DNA of 64,000 bases from a virus (IMGVR_UViG_3300008266_000016:44790-108789); one strand, 5' to 3'; shown: positions 8,718 through 17,400, counted from the first letter of the stretch. Numbers and translations are program-made. The notes: generated by a model not told the origin, from the letters alone.

Positions 8718-9254
8718 TTATAATAAGTTTAACTCTTTGAGTTTGTTGACATAATGTGATTGTCCTTGAGCAACTTGTTGTTGCCAATCATTGTGTGCGT
8801 GTTGGTTGGCTTGATCGCTGATGTATTTCCAACACACAAACTCAACTCCATATTTCTCGCATGCTTTGGCAATGGCATAGGCTTCCATGTCTACAACATC
8901 TGCTGGTATTTGTAGTATGGGATTCATCACAAAGTTGTCACCAGTACTGCAAGTTAAGCCAGTAGAGTTGCCAATGTGTGTGCTAGTTTCAAAAGGTGTT
9001 TGTCCTGGGGTACACCCTAATGCTTCACAAGTCATGTCTCTTTGCACAAACTGAGTGCATTGATAGAATCCTGGTGCGACTGTTATACCACCAGCTGTGC
9101 CAAAGTTAATGATACGCCGGGGACGATACTTTGTGATAACTTCACTGGCAGTGATGGCAGCGTTAACCTTGCCCACACCAGTGTAAAACAAGTTCATCAT
9201 GTGGCTGAGATCTGGTGCTTCTGCTCGAATAGCTATTAAAATAATATCATTCAT
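8718..9254 (-). CDS. mtnN: MTA/SAH nucleosidase (phosphorylase superfamily)
   Basis: Predicted 5'-methylthioadenosine/S-adenosylhomocysteine nucleosidase. Family enzymes also cleave 5'-deoxyadenosine, the by-product of radical-SAM reactions. Family marks are YTGVGKVNAA, NFGTAGGI, the CSTGDNFV loop, the nucleoside-binding VDMEAYAIAKAC with the Glu that contacts ribose, and KYISDQAN with the catalytic Asp. At 178 residues it is shorter than bacterial MtnN (about 230), with a trimmed middle. ATG 9254 and ATG 9260 are both possible; each overlaps the end of the apt-like gene. It is the last gene of the minus-strand operon. Confidence 0.87.
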   Translation of the reverse strand: MNDIILIAIRAEAPDLSHMMNLFYTGVGKVNAAITASEVITKYRPRRIINFGTAGGITVAPGFYQCTQFVQRDMTCEALGCTPGQTPFETSTHIGNSTGLTCSTGDNFVMNPILQIPADVVDMEAYAIAKACEKYGVEFVCWKYISDQANQHAHNDWQQQVAQGQSHYVNKLKELNLL

Positions 9255-9771
9255 CAACATTGACCATTCCTTCCCACATAATATTGTGCCGAGTCAATGC
9301 TGTCCCTCCAGGCAAGTTCTGCAAGTTTATAATCACAGCAGCAGAAATTTTAGTGTCAATCCAATGACTGCGAATTAGATTTGCTGTGGCCATTATAGTG
9401 CCTCCAGTGGCTAGCAAGTCATCCACAATCAATGGATGTGCGCCTACTGGAGCGTGTGGGTGCATTTCAATGGTATCAGTGCTGTATTCAGTTTGATAGC
9501 TGTGTTGTATTGTGGGGCCGGGCAATTTGCCACGTTTACGTACTAGGATTAGTGGAAGTCCTAATTGTCTTGCTACAGGTGCCGCAAACACAAAGCCACG
9601 GCTTTCCACAGCCACAAGACTGGAAGCATTATACCAATGTGCTTGATGCTTTAACCATCCACAGCAGTAATCAAATGCTTCTGGATTGGCAAGAATGCCA
9701 GTTACGTCAAAAAAGTTAATACCTGGTTTGGGCCAATCAGGTACTACAGGTACATGATCGAGGATGTTCAT
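9247..9771 (-). CDS. apt: Adenine phosphoribosyltransferase
   Basis: Converts adenine and PRPP to AMP. The 174 residues match the usual APRT length and order: PKPGINFFDVTGIL near residue 15, VAVESRGFVFAAPVA near 54, VRKRGKLPG near 77, and the PRPP-binding loop LIVDDLLATGGT at 114-125. It is followed with overlap by the MTA/SAH nucleosidase, whose product is adenine, so the two genes make a two-step salvage route. The ATG overlaps the upstream stop by 4 bp. Confidence 0.93.
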   Translation of the reverse strand: MNILDHVPVVPDWPKPGINFFDVTGILANPEAFDYCCGWLKHQAHWYNASSLVAVESRGFVFAAPVARQLGLPLILVRKRGKLPGPTIQHSYQTEYSTDTIEMHPHAPVGAHPLIVDDLLATGGTIMATANLIRSHWIDTKISAAVIINLQNLPGGTALTRHNIMWEGMVNVDE

Positions 9772-10103
9772 ACAAATGTGTCTGGCCAGTCTCTAAATAA
9801 AGCATGTTGAATATTGCCTGACACAAATTGATTGAATGACTTGTGTTTGACTTCAAGTTCACCCTCAAGCGGTGCTACTCGTTTGAAAGCCGAGTCCATT
9901 TGACCCATGTCTCGGAACTCCATGATAATCATCCATTCAGGCATGTCCGCAATTGAACGGAATCCCATCTTGCATCTTGTGATACGATAGTCTACCATCT
10001 TGTCTTCTGATATCAAATGATCAAAGAAACTTTTCATTCCGTTGACCCAGTCTAAGTCTGAGATGTCGCCTTCTTTGTCTGCCCAAATTGTATATAAATC
10101 CAT
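9768..10103 (-). CDS. Conserved small protein, DUF6614-like
   Basis: A 111-residue protein with the pattern MDLYTIWADKEG, then DWVNGMKSFFDHL, MVDYRITRCKMGF, EWMIIMEFRDMGQMDSAF and ALFRDWPD. This matches my recollection of the DUF6614 family, whose members look like small dimeric alpha/beta-barrel proteins; function unknown. The family label is from memory. It sits in the middle of the minus-strand operon, starting 2 bp after the upstream stop and overlapping apt by 4 bp, so it is probably co-translated with the salvage enzymes. Confidence 0.7.
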   Translation of the reverse strand: MDLYTIWADKEGDISDLDWVNGMKSFFDHLISEDKMVDYRITRCKMGFRSIADMPEWMIIMEFRDMGQMDSAFKRVAPLEGELEVKHKSFNQFVSGNIQHALFRDWPDTFV

Positions 10104-10105
10104 AG

Positions 10106-10540
10106 TTACTCCAGTGGTCCTAGTATTTCAAATCCGTCCATGTTGGATTTGTATAGGTGTGCTTGCTCAAGATACAAGTATTGGAATCCTCGTTCCTTGT
10201 AGATAGCACACTCTGTTTTCATTGTTTCAATTCCCAACCGTAGTTTAGGATTGTTGTAGTTCCATGCAAATTGATCGCACAGTGCGTTATGATCATCATA
10301 GCGTCGGATCAAACTGAATGCAACCAATCGATTTTGATCGTAATATCCTATTACATCTGTCATTGGGTCTGTGTAACGACAGTCAAATATAGGCATCACA
10401 CTTGCAAAATGTTTGTATTTGCAATAGTCTCTGTAGATAGAGTTTAGCTGTTTGATGTTGGGCTCACGCAAATACTCCCACTTTACATTTGGTGTGTAGT
10501 TGGTCTGGCTGAGATCGATTCTGGCAAACTGATAGCTCAT
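10106..10540 (-). CDS. Possible acyltransferase-fold (GNAT-like) protein
   Basis: A 144-residue protein. The core TDVIGYYDQNRLVAFSLIRRYDDHNALCDQFAWNY, followed by LRLGIETMKTECAIYKERGFQYLYLEQAH, has the strand-helix-strand order of GNAT and arginyl-transferase C-terminal domains. The classical acetyl-CoA motif (Q/RxxGxG/A) is weak (KLRLGIE). Function is unknown; an N-acyl or aminoacyl transferase is possible. The start overlaps the upstream gene by 4 bp and the stop is 2 bp before the DUF6614-like gene. Confidence 0.65.
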   Translation of the reverse strand: MSYQFARIDLSQTNYTPNVKWEYLREPNIKQLNSIYRDYCKYKHFASVMPIFDCRYTDPMTDVIGYYDQNRLVAFSLIRRYDDHNALCDQFAWNYNNPKLRLGIETMKTECAIYKERGFQYLYLEQAHLYKSNMDGFEILGPLE

Positions 10541-11037
10541 CTTGGATCCTTACGATGTTCAAACAGTCCCGCAAGATACTCTTCTGGCCAGTTGTGATAG
10601 AATCCCTTCTCAGCCATAAGTTTGGCTTTGTTGTTTAAGTCGCTGAGACTTTGCACTAGAGCTAGAGCATACTTGCCTTGATTCATACACACACCGTTCA
10701 CCATCTCAACGTCTGCGGGATGATCCTCTAGTGCAAGTAGATCGTTGCGTAACAAATGTTCCTTGTTGGCATTTTTCAAACTGTCACTGAACAATTCATA
10801 TGGCCATTCCACAGGATCGTAAGCATAGATAATAACTTCCTTATCGCCCATGCCCCATCGTGCTCGATTTTTAAGATCAAAGTAAGGATCTACGCCAACA
10901 TGTACATCGTAGCTTTTTTTCATGCGTGCTGAGCGTGCGTATGGACAAGGAGCCCAGCCTCCAAGAGCAGGATGTGGAACTTCTACAAAGTTCACAATCC
11001 AGTTTTCAATATCTTGTTTAACTGTATCTAAGTCCAT
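10537..11037 (-). CDS. Conserved hypothetical phage protein
   Basis: A 166-residue protein with no assignable domain. The opening IENWIVNFVEVPHPALGGWAPCPYARSAR is distinctive and, as I recall, recurs in environmental T4-like phages without a known role. The rest alternates charged helices (LLRNDLLALEDHPADVE) and aromatics. ATG 11037 shares its A with the TAA stop of the upstream gp51-like frame (TAATG), so the genes are coupled. A cytoplasmic protein is likely, with no signal or membrane segment. Confidence 0.68.
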   Translation of the reverse strand: MDLDTVKQDIENWIVNFVEVPHPALGGWAPCPYARSARMKKSYDVHVGVDPYFDLKNRARWGMGDKEVIIYAYDPVEWPYELFSDSLKNANKEHLLRNDLLALEDHPADVEMVNGVCMNQGKYALALVQSLSDLNNKAKLMAEKGFYHNWPEEYLAGLFEHRKDPR

Positions 11038-11255
11038 TAGAAATACGGCAGTTTAGTTTTGTTGGTGGTTTCCATGTTTTCTTCGGCTATCTTGCTGATC
11101 ATTTTTCTTTCAGTGAAACTTAGTGCCAACACCTGATCGTAGGTGAGTCCGCCGCGCATTAACCAAGCCAATCTTAAACTGTTTGATCTAATTGCGTTGG
11201 CCTCCTGATCAAGGCTGTCAATGTACTCGCCAATTTCCTCTACTGGGAGGATCAG
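11037..11255 (-). CDS. gp51-like baseplate protein, apparent CTG start
   Basis: A 72-codon frame without any upstream ATG, GTG or TTG. Its residues (SNSLRLAWLMRGGLTYDQVL, then ALSFTERKMISKIAEEN and METTNKTKLPYF) look like the small baseplate-hub gp51 proteins that accompany gp26 in T4-like phages, as I recall them. CTG 11255-11253 overlaps the gp26 stop as CTGA, mimicking the ATGA couplings used elsewhere here. Its stop overlaps the next start as TAATG. An AGGAGG also lies 8 bp before an in-frame ATT codon about 22 residues in. The start is therefore unsure, but the reading frame is well supported by both junctions. Confidence 0.6.
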   Translation of the reverse strand: MILPVEEIGEYIDSLDQEANAIRSNSLRLAWLMRGGLTYDQVLALSFTERKMISKIAEENMETTNKTKLPYF

Positions 11256-12097
11256 GAGGCGGCTTCGAAAAAATTTGTAAGATCCAGATTTAGTGCTTGA
11301 TCATGTTCGTGATTGCATTCACTGCAAGTGAGATGCACAGGTTTCAGTTCTGTACGATTGCGCAAGTCAACTGCGTGATCTCTAACAGCAACAAAAATTT
11401 GACGATCGCAGTTTTGCAAAAATTCATCAATGTGCTCAGTCTCTGACACAACAGCATTTGGTGTACGAATTGCTGAAATTGAGTACTTGAGAGCTCGCAT
11501 GGTCAGCTGAGTTAGTATTTTCATCACTTCTGCTAGTTTTTGTAACTTTTCGTCTTCGGTGAGCTCAGTATCCATGCTGATGTTGCGCATCATGCGTTGA
11601 TTTTCAAACTGCTCAAGATTGATTTCATTTTGCTTTTCGTAACTCATGGGATGAAAATAAATTTCCAAATCACCATAAGTTACTGTGGCAGAAAAGTCCG
11701 GCATGGTCAACTGATCCAGTGCATTGCGCAAGTCTAACGCAAAACTCTCAATGTGTTTGCAAGCAGGACATGTAGTTTCAATTTCAAGCTCATGCCCGTA
11801 GCTGGCAATACGAATAGCAACTAGGATAGAATTCAAATCTGCCACAGGAGCATGCCAGGCATTCTTAATTGACGGCACACAACTGTGTATTACATTGACC
11901 ACAGCTTGCCCGCTAAACAGCGCATCTGGCGTGCGATAGGTGATTTCGTCAATGGCTGTCATGGGATAAACAGGCAGCTCACCGTTTTGAGGCACGTCTA
12001 AGCTGCCTTCGGGCCAGTATTTGCCCTGGCTGGGCAACCGCAAGTAAATTGCTGGTTGTCTAAAAAATTGTCTAAGTGGATTGTGATTTTGGTTCAT
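11252..12097 (-). CDS. gp26: Baseplate hub protein (T4 gp26 family)
   Basis: A 281-residue baseplate protein. The opening PLRQFFRQPAIYLRLPSQGKYW, then PVYPMTAIDEITYRTPDALFSGQAVVNVI and SCVPSIKNAW, is the signature of the gp26-type T4 baseplate family. Two CxxC pairs (CPACKH near residue 112 and CSECNH near 262) probably form a zinc site. It is the first gene of the minus-strand operon and is divergent from the tape-measure gene, with 41 bp between the starts. Confidence 0.85.
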   Translation of the reverse strand: MNQNHNPLRQFFRQPAIYLRLPSQGKYWPEGSLDVPQNGELPVYPMTAIDEITYRTPDALFSGQAVVNVIHSCVPSIKNAWHAPVADLNSILVAIRIASYGHELEIETTCPACKHIESFALDLRNALDQLTMPDFSATVTYGDLEIYFHPMSYEKQNEINLEQFENQRMMRNISMDTELTEDEKLQKLAEVMKILTQLTMRALKYSISAIRTPNAVVSETEHIDEFLQNCDRQIFVAVRDHAVDLRNRTELKPVHLTCSECNHEHDQALNLDLTNFFEAAS

Positions 12098-12105
12098 AGT
12101 GTACC

Positions 12106-12113
12106 CATAAATA
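12106..12113 (+). promoter_or_regulatory. Late promoter CATAAATA before the tape measure gene
   Basis: T4-type late octamer CATAAATA in the divergent intergenic region, 25 bp before ATG 12139. No counterpart reads towards gp26. Confidence 0.6.
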
Positions 12114-12138
12114 TACTTCTACTTATAGGTGTTTTTCA

Positions 12139-15100
12139 ATGGCGGACGTAAATCAAGCATCACAAGAAATGGCTGAAGTCATAGCACGAGTTTCTGACGA
12201 CCTTAGAAATTTTGGGCGAGTTACTGAAGATACCCAGGCAGCACTGGCAGCAGGAAGTTTCCGTCGAGCAAAAGAACTTGACAAGGCCAGTGCGTTAACA
12301 GCAGGTGCGCTGGGAAACCTAGCAGGTGCAGGTCTTGCAGCCGGCAAAGCCATGTACGATGGCCAAAAAGGCGCCGCAGCATTTAACAGTTCACTTGACA
12401 GCATGAGCAAAGCAGTTACCGCAGCCGGTGCTGCGTTGACTTTCTTGGTGCCTGGCGGGTTCTTGATCAAAGCTCTAATTGGTCTGGGCACAGCCGCAGT
12501 TGGCGCTAGTATTAAGATGACTCAGGCGGCCAACGACATGGCCGACAACTTGTTTGCTGCCAATACCAAAATGGCCAAAGCTGGCCTGGCTGGTTCAGAT
12601 GGCATGATGGGCATCTTCCGCGACGCCAAGAAGCTTGGCTTGAGCATGAAAGAGCTGGGTGTATACACCAATGCAGTAGCAGCCAACAGCGCAGAATTGG
12701 CCTTGTTCAAAGGCACAGCATTTGAAGGACGTCAGGCATTTGCCAACATTGGTGCGGCCATGAAGCCTTTCCGGGTCAGCTTAGAGGCAGCTGGTATCAG
12801 TCTGGAAGATCAGATTGAAGGAACAGCTGGCTATTTGAGACTGCAAACTTTGATTGGTCAGAGTCAAAACAAAACCAACCAAGAACTGGCTACTGGTGCT
12901 AGAAAATATCTTGTTGAAATGGACGGCCTCAGCAAGCTCACAGGCATGCAACGTCAAGAAATTGAAAAGCAAATGGAATCTGCTCTCAGCGAACAGAGAT
13001 TCCGTGCCAAGCTGGATGCCATGCGAGCGACCAAGGATCCTCAACAAATGGCTGCTGCTGATCAACTGATGAGAGCTAATCTTATGTTGAGCAAGCAGGC
13101 TCCAGAGTTAGGACAAGCATTTAGAGACATTCAATCTGGAGCTCTTACCAGCGATGCTGCTGTCAAGGGCGTGATCAGCACTCAAGGTCAGTTGATGCAA
13201 TCAAGTGAAGCATTGCAGTCAGGTCAAATTGATGCCAATCAAGCTGTCAAACAAATTGGTACCTCAATTGGCCAATTCAATAAGGACTTGAACTTTACGG
13301 CTCAGCTGGGCCTGTTGAATGATTTTGCAATTGATTATGCACAGGGACAAAAACTGGCTATTTTTGCCCAGCAAGACATCAGTAAGATAGCTGCTGAAAT
13401 TGTCGTTGAACAAAACAAACAGATGAGTGGCCTGGGTGATGCCAACACTCGGGCCATGGCTGAACTGCGTGAAATGCAGCGCAATGCCAATGAAAAATTT
13501 GAGACCACAGTGTCGCAATCAATCAGCACTGCCATTGCCATGAGCAAATCTTTGGTCGGAGTTACTGAACCTATTGCCACTGCATTTAAAGAACTGCAAC
13601 CAGTGATGGACAAGTTTATGAAACAAATGGTCAAACTCACAGACTGGATTGCCGAAAAACTAGGATTCATTGTTGGTAAAACTGTTGATGTGGTAGAAGC
13701 CACACAAAAAGACGGCATGGGCGGATTTTACAGATCTGGCGGCAGTGAAATGGTTGGAACTGGTGTTGGTGCATTAGCTGGTGCGGCGGGTGGTAAAATA
13801 GCTGGTACTTATGCAGGTGGAATAGTTGGCTCTCTTTTTGGACCTGCGGGCACTGTGGCTGGAGCCGCTATAGGTGGAAAGATTGGCCCATATATTGCCA
13901 CTGCCCTTGGTAGTGTTCTTGGCAAATATTTAGGCATGGGCGCTGATGCATTAGGTACCGCATTAACTCCTCCTGGGCGTGCCGCTGGCGGACCTGTCAG
14001 CAGACGAAATCCCTACATTGTGGGCGAACGTGGTCCAGAGCTCATGGTGCCTGAGCAATCAGGAAAAATTATAAACAATGACAAACTAAGCAAGATGTTT
14101 GAGTCAATGGCTTCTTCTGTATCTTCAGGACAAGTCAGTGTTGATATGATATCTCAAGTGATGGGCAGTTCTGTAACTGTGGTTACTAACACCAATGACG
14201 AACTGACTAACAATTTGAGAACCACACAAAACGTTGGTAGCACATATCAAGCAATACTGAGATCTGTTGACGAGCTAAACGATAAAAACAAAAAAACAAC
14301 AGAATCAGTAATTGTAGCTCAACGTGATACTTTGACAGACATACAACGCATTGAACGTTACACTGATCAAGACACCAAACGCACAAAAGAGTTTGTGGAT
14401 TTTCACAAAAAATATCTTGACAGTGTCACCCAGATATTGGGTGAAAACTTAGAGCTACTGCAAGAACAATCTGAACAAAGTGGTTCTGCGGGTTCAGGCG
14501 GTGCGCCAGGCATGGGTGGAGGCACTGGCCTAAAAATTCCAGCAGCACCACCAGCTGGGGGCATGGGCGGAGGTAGCGGTGTTAGCCCAGGTGGCGGCCA
14601 AGGCATGAAAACTGCCAATGAAAACAATTTGTTGTCCATGGGCCTCAAATTTGATCCCAATCGTGATGTACAAGCTGAAGGCGCGGCAATCAGCCCTAAG
14701 CTGATTGAGCTGGCTAAAAATGTTCAAAGTCTAGTGCCTGGATTTTCAGCATTTACAGGATTTAACGATCAATTCCACAATGAAAAAAGTCCAAATAGCT
14801 TGCATACCAAAGGCCAGGCCATGGACTTTGTGCTGAACAAAAAGCCCACACGAGAAGAAGGTGCAAGCATTGTTAGTTGGCTCAAACAGTCAGGAGCCAG
14901 TCTTGCTATAGATGAGTACCACAACGCCACTAAAAATGCCACAGGTGGCCACTTCCATGCACAGATCCCGGCATTTGGTGATGGCGGCATGGTGGACAAA
15001 GCCACACTGGCGTTGATTGGTGAAAAAGGTCCAGAAGCTGTGATTCCCATGGATGGCAAAGAAATTCCACTGAATATATCCAAGCCAATTCCGATCAAGC

Positions 15101-15615
15101 TGGATTTCAAAGATGTAATGGCCGAAGGCGGCATTGGCCCATCAGTCATGGGCTACAATCAATATACGGGTTACAATACAGGAGCAGTAAGTACTGATCT
15201 TGCCGCAGTTAAAGAAATTGCAACAGCCATGGGGGCTTTTGATAAAGCATCACAAACCATCACTGATCCAGCAACCTGGAAAGAAATTATAAATTCAGGC
15301 ATTGCAACAAATTTTGATACTAATATTATGAAAATAGGCACTCAAATGTTTGACGGCGCAGGCCCCCTATTAGGTCAACGATTGAATGATATTGTGGCCG
15401 AAAACGGTGTGAATCAGAAAGAAGCATTTGATTTAATGTTTGCAGAGTTCAAAGAAGCTATGACAGTATTGGGAACAGAAATGGCAAATAAAATAGCCAA
15501 AGAAAACGCTTCCCCAGAAACAGATGCGCTGATTGCCGGCATTGATGCACTAATTGCCAAGCAGAGTGAAGCCAACGACATCAGCAAGAAGATACTCCAG
15601 GTGAGTGCAAACTAA
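12139..15615 (+). CDS. Tail tape measure protein with M15-like peptidase domain
   Basis: A 1158-residue tail-length protein. The N-terminal third is Ala-rich helix, with a hydrophobic hairpin-like segment near residues 95-130 (AAGAALTFLVPGGFLIKALIG). Gly/Ala-rich hydrophobic stretches near 540-620 follow. Two GPE tags typical of tape measures occur: GERGPELMVPE near 633 and GEKGPEAVIPM near 961. Between them SLHTKGQAMDF (H889, D896) and GGHFHAQI (H938, H940) give the metal-site pattern of M15 D,D-peptidases, so this part may cut peptidoglycan during injection. A Gly-Ser-rich linker near 780-830 separates it from a coiled coil. It lies between gp26 and the portal gene. Confidence 0.8.
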   Translation: MADVNQASQEMAEVIARVSDDLRNFGRVTEDTQAALAAGSFRRAKELDKASALTAGALGNLAGAGLAAGKAMYDGQKGAAAFNSSLDSMSKAVTAAGAALTFLVPGGFLIKALIGLGTAAVGASIKMTQAANDMADNLFAANTKMAKAGLAGSDGMMGIFRDAKKLGLSMKELGVYTNAVAANSAELALFKGTAFEGRQAFANIGAAMKPFRVSLEAAGISLEDQIEGTAGYLRLQTLIGQSQNKTNQELATGARKYLVEMDGLSKLTGMQRQEIEKQMESALSEQRFRAKLDAMRATKDPQQMAAADQLMRANLMLSKQAPELGQAFRDIQSGALTSDAAVKGVISTQGQLMQSSEALQSGQIDANQAVKQIGTSIGQFNKDLNFTAQLGLLNDFAIDYAQGQKLAIFAQQDISKIAAEIVVEQNKQMSGLGDANTRAMAELREMQRNANEKFETTVSQSISTAIAMSKSLVGVTEPIATAFKELQPVMDKFMKQMVKLTDWIAEKLGFIVGKTVDVVEATQKDGMGGFYRSGGSEMVGTGVGALAGAAGGKIAGTYAGGIVGSLFGPAGTVAGAAIGGKIGPYIATALGSVLGKYLGMGADALGTALTPPGRAAGGPVSRRNPYIVGERGPELMVPEQSGKIINNDKLSKMFESMASSVSSGQVSVDMISQVMGSSVTVVTNTNDELTNNLRTTQNVGSTYQAILRSVDELNDKNKKTTESVIVAQRDTLTDIQRIERYTDQDTKRTKEFVDFHKKYLDSVTQILGENLELLQEQSEQSGSAGSGGAPGMGGGTGLKIPAAPPAGGMGGGSGVSPGGGQGMKTANENNLLSMGLKFDPNRDVQAEGAAISPKLIELAKNVQSLVPGFSAFTGFNDQFHNEKSPNSLHTKGQAMDFVLNKKPTREEGASIVSWLKQSGASLAIDEYHNATKNATGGHFHAQIPAFGDGGMVDKATLALIGEKGPEAVIPMDGKEIPLNISKPIPIKLDFKDVMAEGGIGPSVMGYNQYTGYNTGAVSTDLAAVKEIATAMGAFDKASQTITDPATWKEIINSGIATNFDTNIMKIGTQMFDGAGPLLGQRLNDIVAENGVNQKEAFDLMFAEFKEAMTVLGTEMANKIAKENASPETDALIAGIDALIAKQSEANDISKKILQVSAN

Positions 15616-15616
15616 C

Positions 15617-15624
15617 GGTAAATA
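15617..15624 (+). promoter_or_regulatory. Late-promoter-like GGTAAATA before gp20
   Basis: GGTAAATA ends 7 bp before ATG 15632, with no Shine-Dalgarno between, so a transcript from it would be nearly leaderless. Confidence 0.45.
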
Positions 15625-15631
15625 AACAACC

Positions 15632-17392
15632 ATGGCAGAACCCAAACAACAAGGCTGGCGCAAATATTTCAAAGTTGCAGACACATCCGGAGTGATGAGT
15701 CCAATTTCTGGACAAAATCAATTTGGATTGTCCAACTACGGCAAAAACGACGGCTCTGATTCGATGATAAATGATTTTACTTTTCGAAACTATGCCAGCA
15801 GATTGCCCGAAGTTTATTCAGGCCATCCCAACAGAGTAGAGCGTTACAATCAGTATGAGAACATGGACATGGACTCAGAGATCAATGCCTGCTTGGATAT
15901 TATTGCTGAGTTTTCCACACAGATCAACGAGTCAAACGCCACCCCGTTTGACATTCAATACAACGAAACACCCACAGACCACGAAGTTGACATCATTAAA
16001 AAACAACTGCAACAGTGGGTCAAGCTGAACAAACTAGATCAGCGCATATTTAAACTGTTCCGTAACACCATCAAGTATGGTGATCAGGTGTTTGTGCGTG
16101 ATCCAGAAACATTTGAAATGTACTGGGTTGACATGACCAAAGTTGCTAGAGTTATTGTGAACGAATCTGAAGGCAAACGTCCTGAACAATATGTGATCCG
16201 TGACATCAACCCCAACTTCCAAAACATGACTGTGGCAGCAAAGACCACCACAGACTACATGACCAATCCTGTGACAGGCAGTGTATCTGGCGCTGCCAAC
16301 TACACCATGCCCAATGGTGGGTCAGGTGGCGGCGTGGGCAACAGTCGCTTTATGACTGCCATGAACGAAACTTGTTTAGATGCCAAGCATGTGATACACA
16401 TGAGCTTGAACGAAGGCCTAGACGTATTTTGGCCGTTTGGACGCAGTGTACTAGAACAGATTTACAAAGTATTCAAGCAAAAAGAACTGCTGGAAGATGC
16501 AATCTTGATTTATCGTGTGAGCCGTGCTCCTGAACGACGAATCTTTAAAATTGACGTAGGCAACATGCCATCACACTTGGCCATGGCGTTTGTGGAACGT
16601 GTTAAAAACGAAATGCATCAACGTAGAATCCCCACGGTATCAGGTGGCGGAGCCAACATGATGGATAGCAGTTACAATCCACTGTCAATCAACGAAGACT
16701 ACTTTTTCCCACAAGGACAAGACGGCCGCGGAAGCTCAGTTGAGACATTGCCAGGCGGTCAAAACCTAGGCGAAATTGACGACTTAAAGTACTTTAACAA
16801 CAAAATGGCCCGTGGTCTGCGTGTGCCATCGAGCTATTTGCCCACTGGTCCTGACGATTCAGACCGTGCTTTTTCAGACGGAAAAGTAGGCACAGCTCTT
16901 ATACAAGAGTACAGATTCAACCAGTATTGTGAGCGTTTGCAAGGGCATATTTCACAAAAATTAGACGACGAATTCAAGATGTTTTTGAAATGGCGTGGGT
17001 TTAACATAGACTCTAGCCTGTTTAATTTGAAGTTTTCACCGCCTCAAAACTTTGCAAGTTATCGTCAAAGCGAACTAGACAACACAAGAATTCAAGCATT
17101 CACAGCCATGGAGCAACTGCCTTACATGTCAAAACGTTTTATGCTACAGCGTTTCTTGGGATTGAGTGAAGACGAAATCAAAGAAAACGAAGAACTCTGG
17201 CGAGAAGAACGTGATAGCCCTGAAATGCAAAATTCAGGCGGTGCTGACTTACGTTCTGTGGGTATCACGCCTGGCGGCATGGAAACTGATATTACCACTG
17301 GCGAAGAAATTGGGCAAATGCAACAGCCTGGCGCAGGCGAAATGGTTGGCCCTGGCGCGGCTGCACCTGGGGCTGCACCTGGCGGAGTATAA
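15632..17392 (+). CDS. gp20: Portal vertex protein (T4 gp20)
   Basis: Head-tail portal of 586 residues, the dodecameric channel for DNA packaging. Recognised by FRNYASRLPEVYSGHPNRVE, then MDSEINACLDIIAEFSTQ, by RAPERRIFKIDVGNMP, and by KYFNNKMARGLRVPSSYLP, which are strongly conserved in T4-type portals. The C-terminus is a Gly/Ala/Pro-rich tail. Length is close to T4 gp20 (524). It starts 16 bp after the tape measure and is followed 8 bp later by a small head gene. Confidence 0.95.
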   Translation: MAEPKQQGWRKYFKVADTSGVMSPISGQNQFGLSNYGKNDGSDSMINDFTFRNYASRLPEVYSGHPNRVERYNQYENMDMDSEINACLDIIAEFSTQINESNATPFDIQYNETPTDHEVDIIKKQLQQWVKLNKLDQRIFKLFRNTIKYGDQVFVRDPETFEMYWVDMTKVARVIVNESEGKRPEQYVIRDINPNFQNMTVAAKTTTDYMTNPVTGSVSGAANYTMPNGGSGGGVGNSRFMTAMNETCLDAKHVIHMSLNEGLDVFWPFGRSVLEQIYKVFKQKELLEDAILIYRVSRAPERRIFKIDVGNMPSHLAMAFVERVKNEMHQRRIPTVSGGGANMMDSSYNPLSINEDYFFPQGQDGRGSSVETLPGGQNLGEIDDLKYFNNKMARGLRVPSSYLPTGPDDSDRAFSDGKVGTALIQEYRFNQYCERLQGHISQKLDDEFKMFLKWRGFNIDSSLFNLKFSPPQNFASYRQSELDNTRIQAFTAMEQLPYMSKRFMLQRFLGLSEDEIKENEELWREERDSPEMQNSGGADLRSVGITPGGMETDITTGEEIGQMQQPGAGEMVGPGAAAPGAAPGGV

Positions 17393-17395
17393 ATA
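17388..17395 (+). promoter_or_regulatory. Late promoter TATAAATA
   Basis: Perfect T4 late octamer TATAAATA, overlapping the gp20 stop and ending 5 bp before ATG 17401. Confidence 0.6.
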
Positions 17396-17400
17396 TAATC

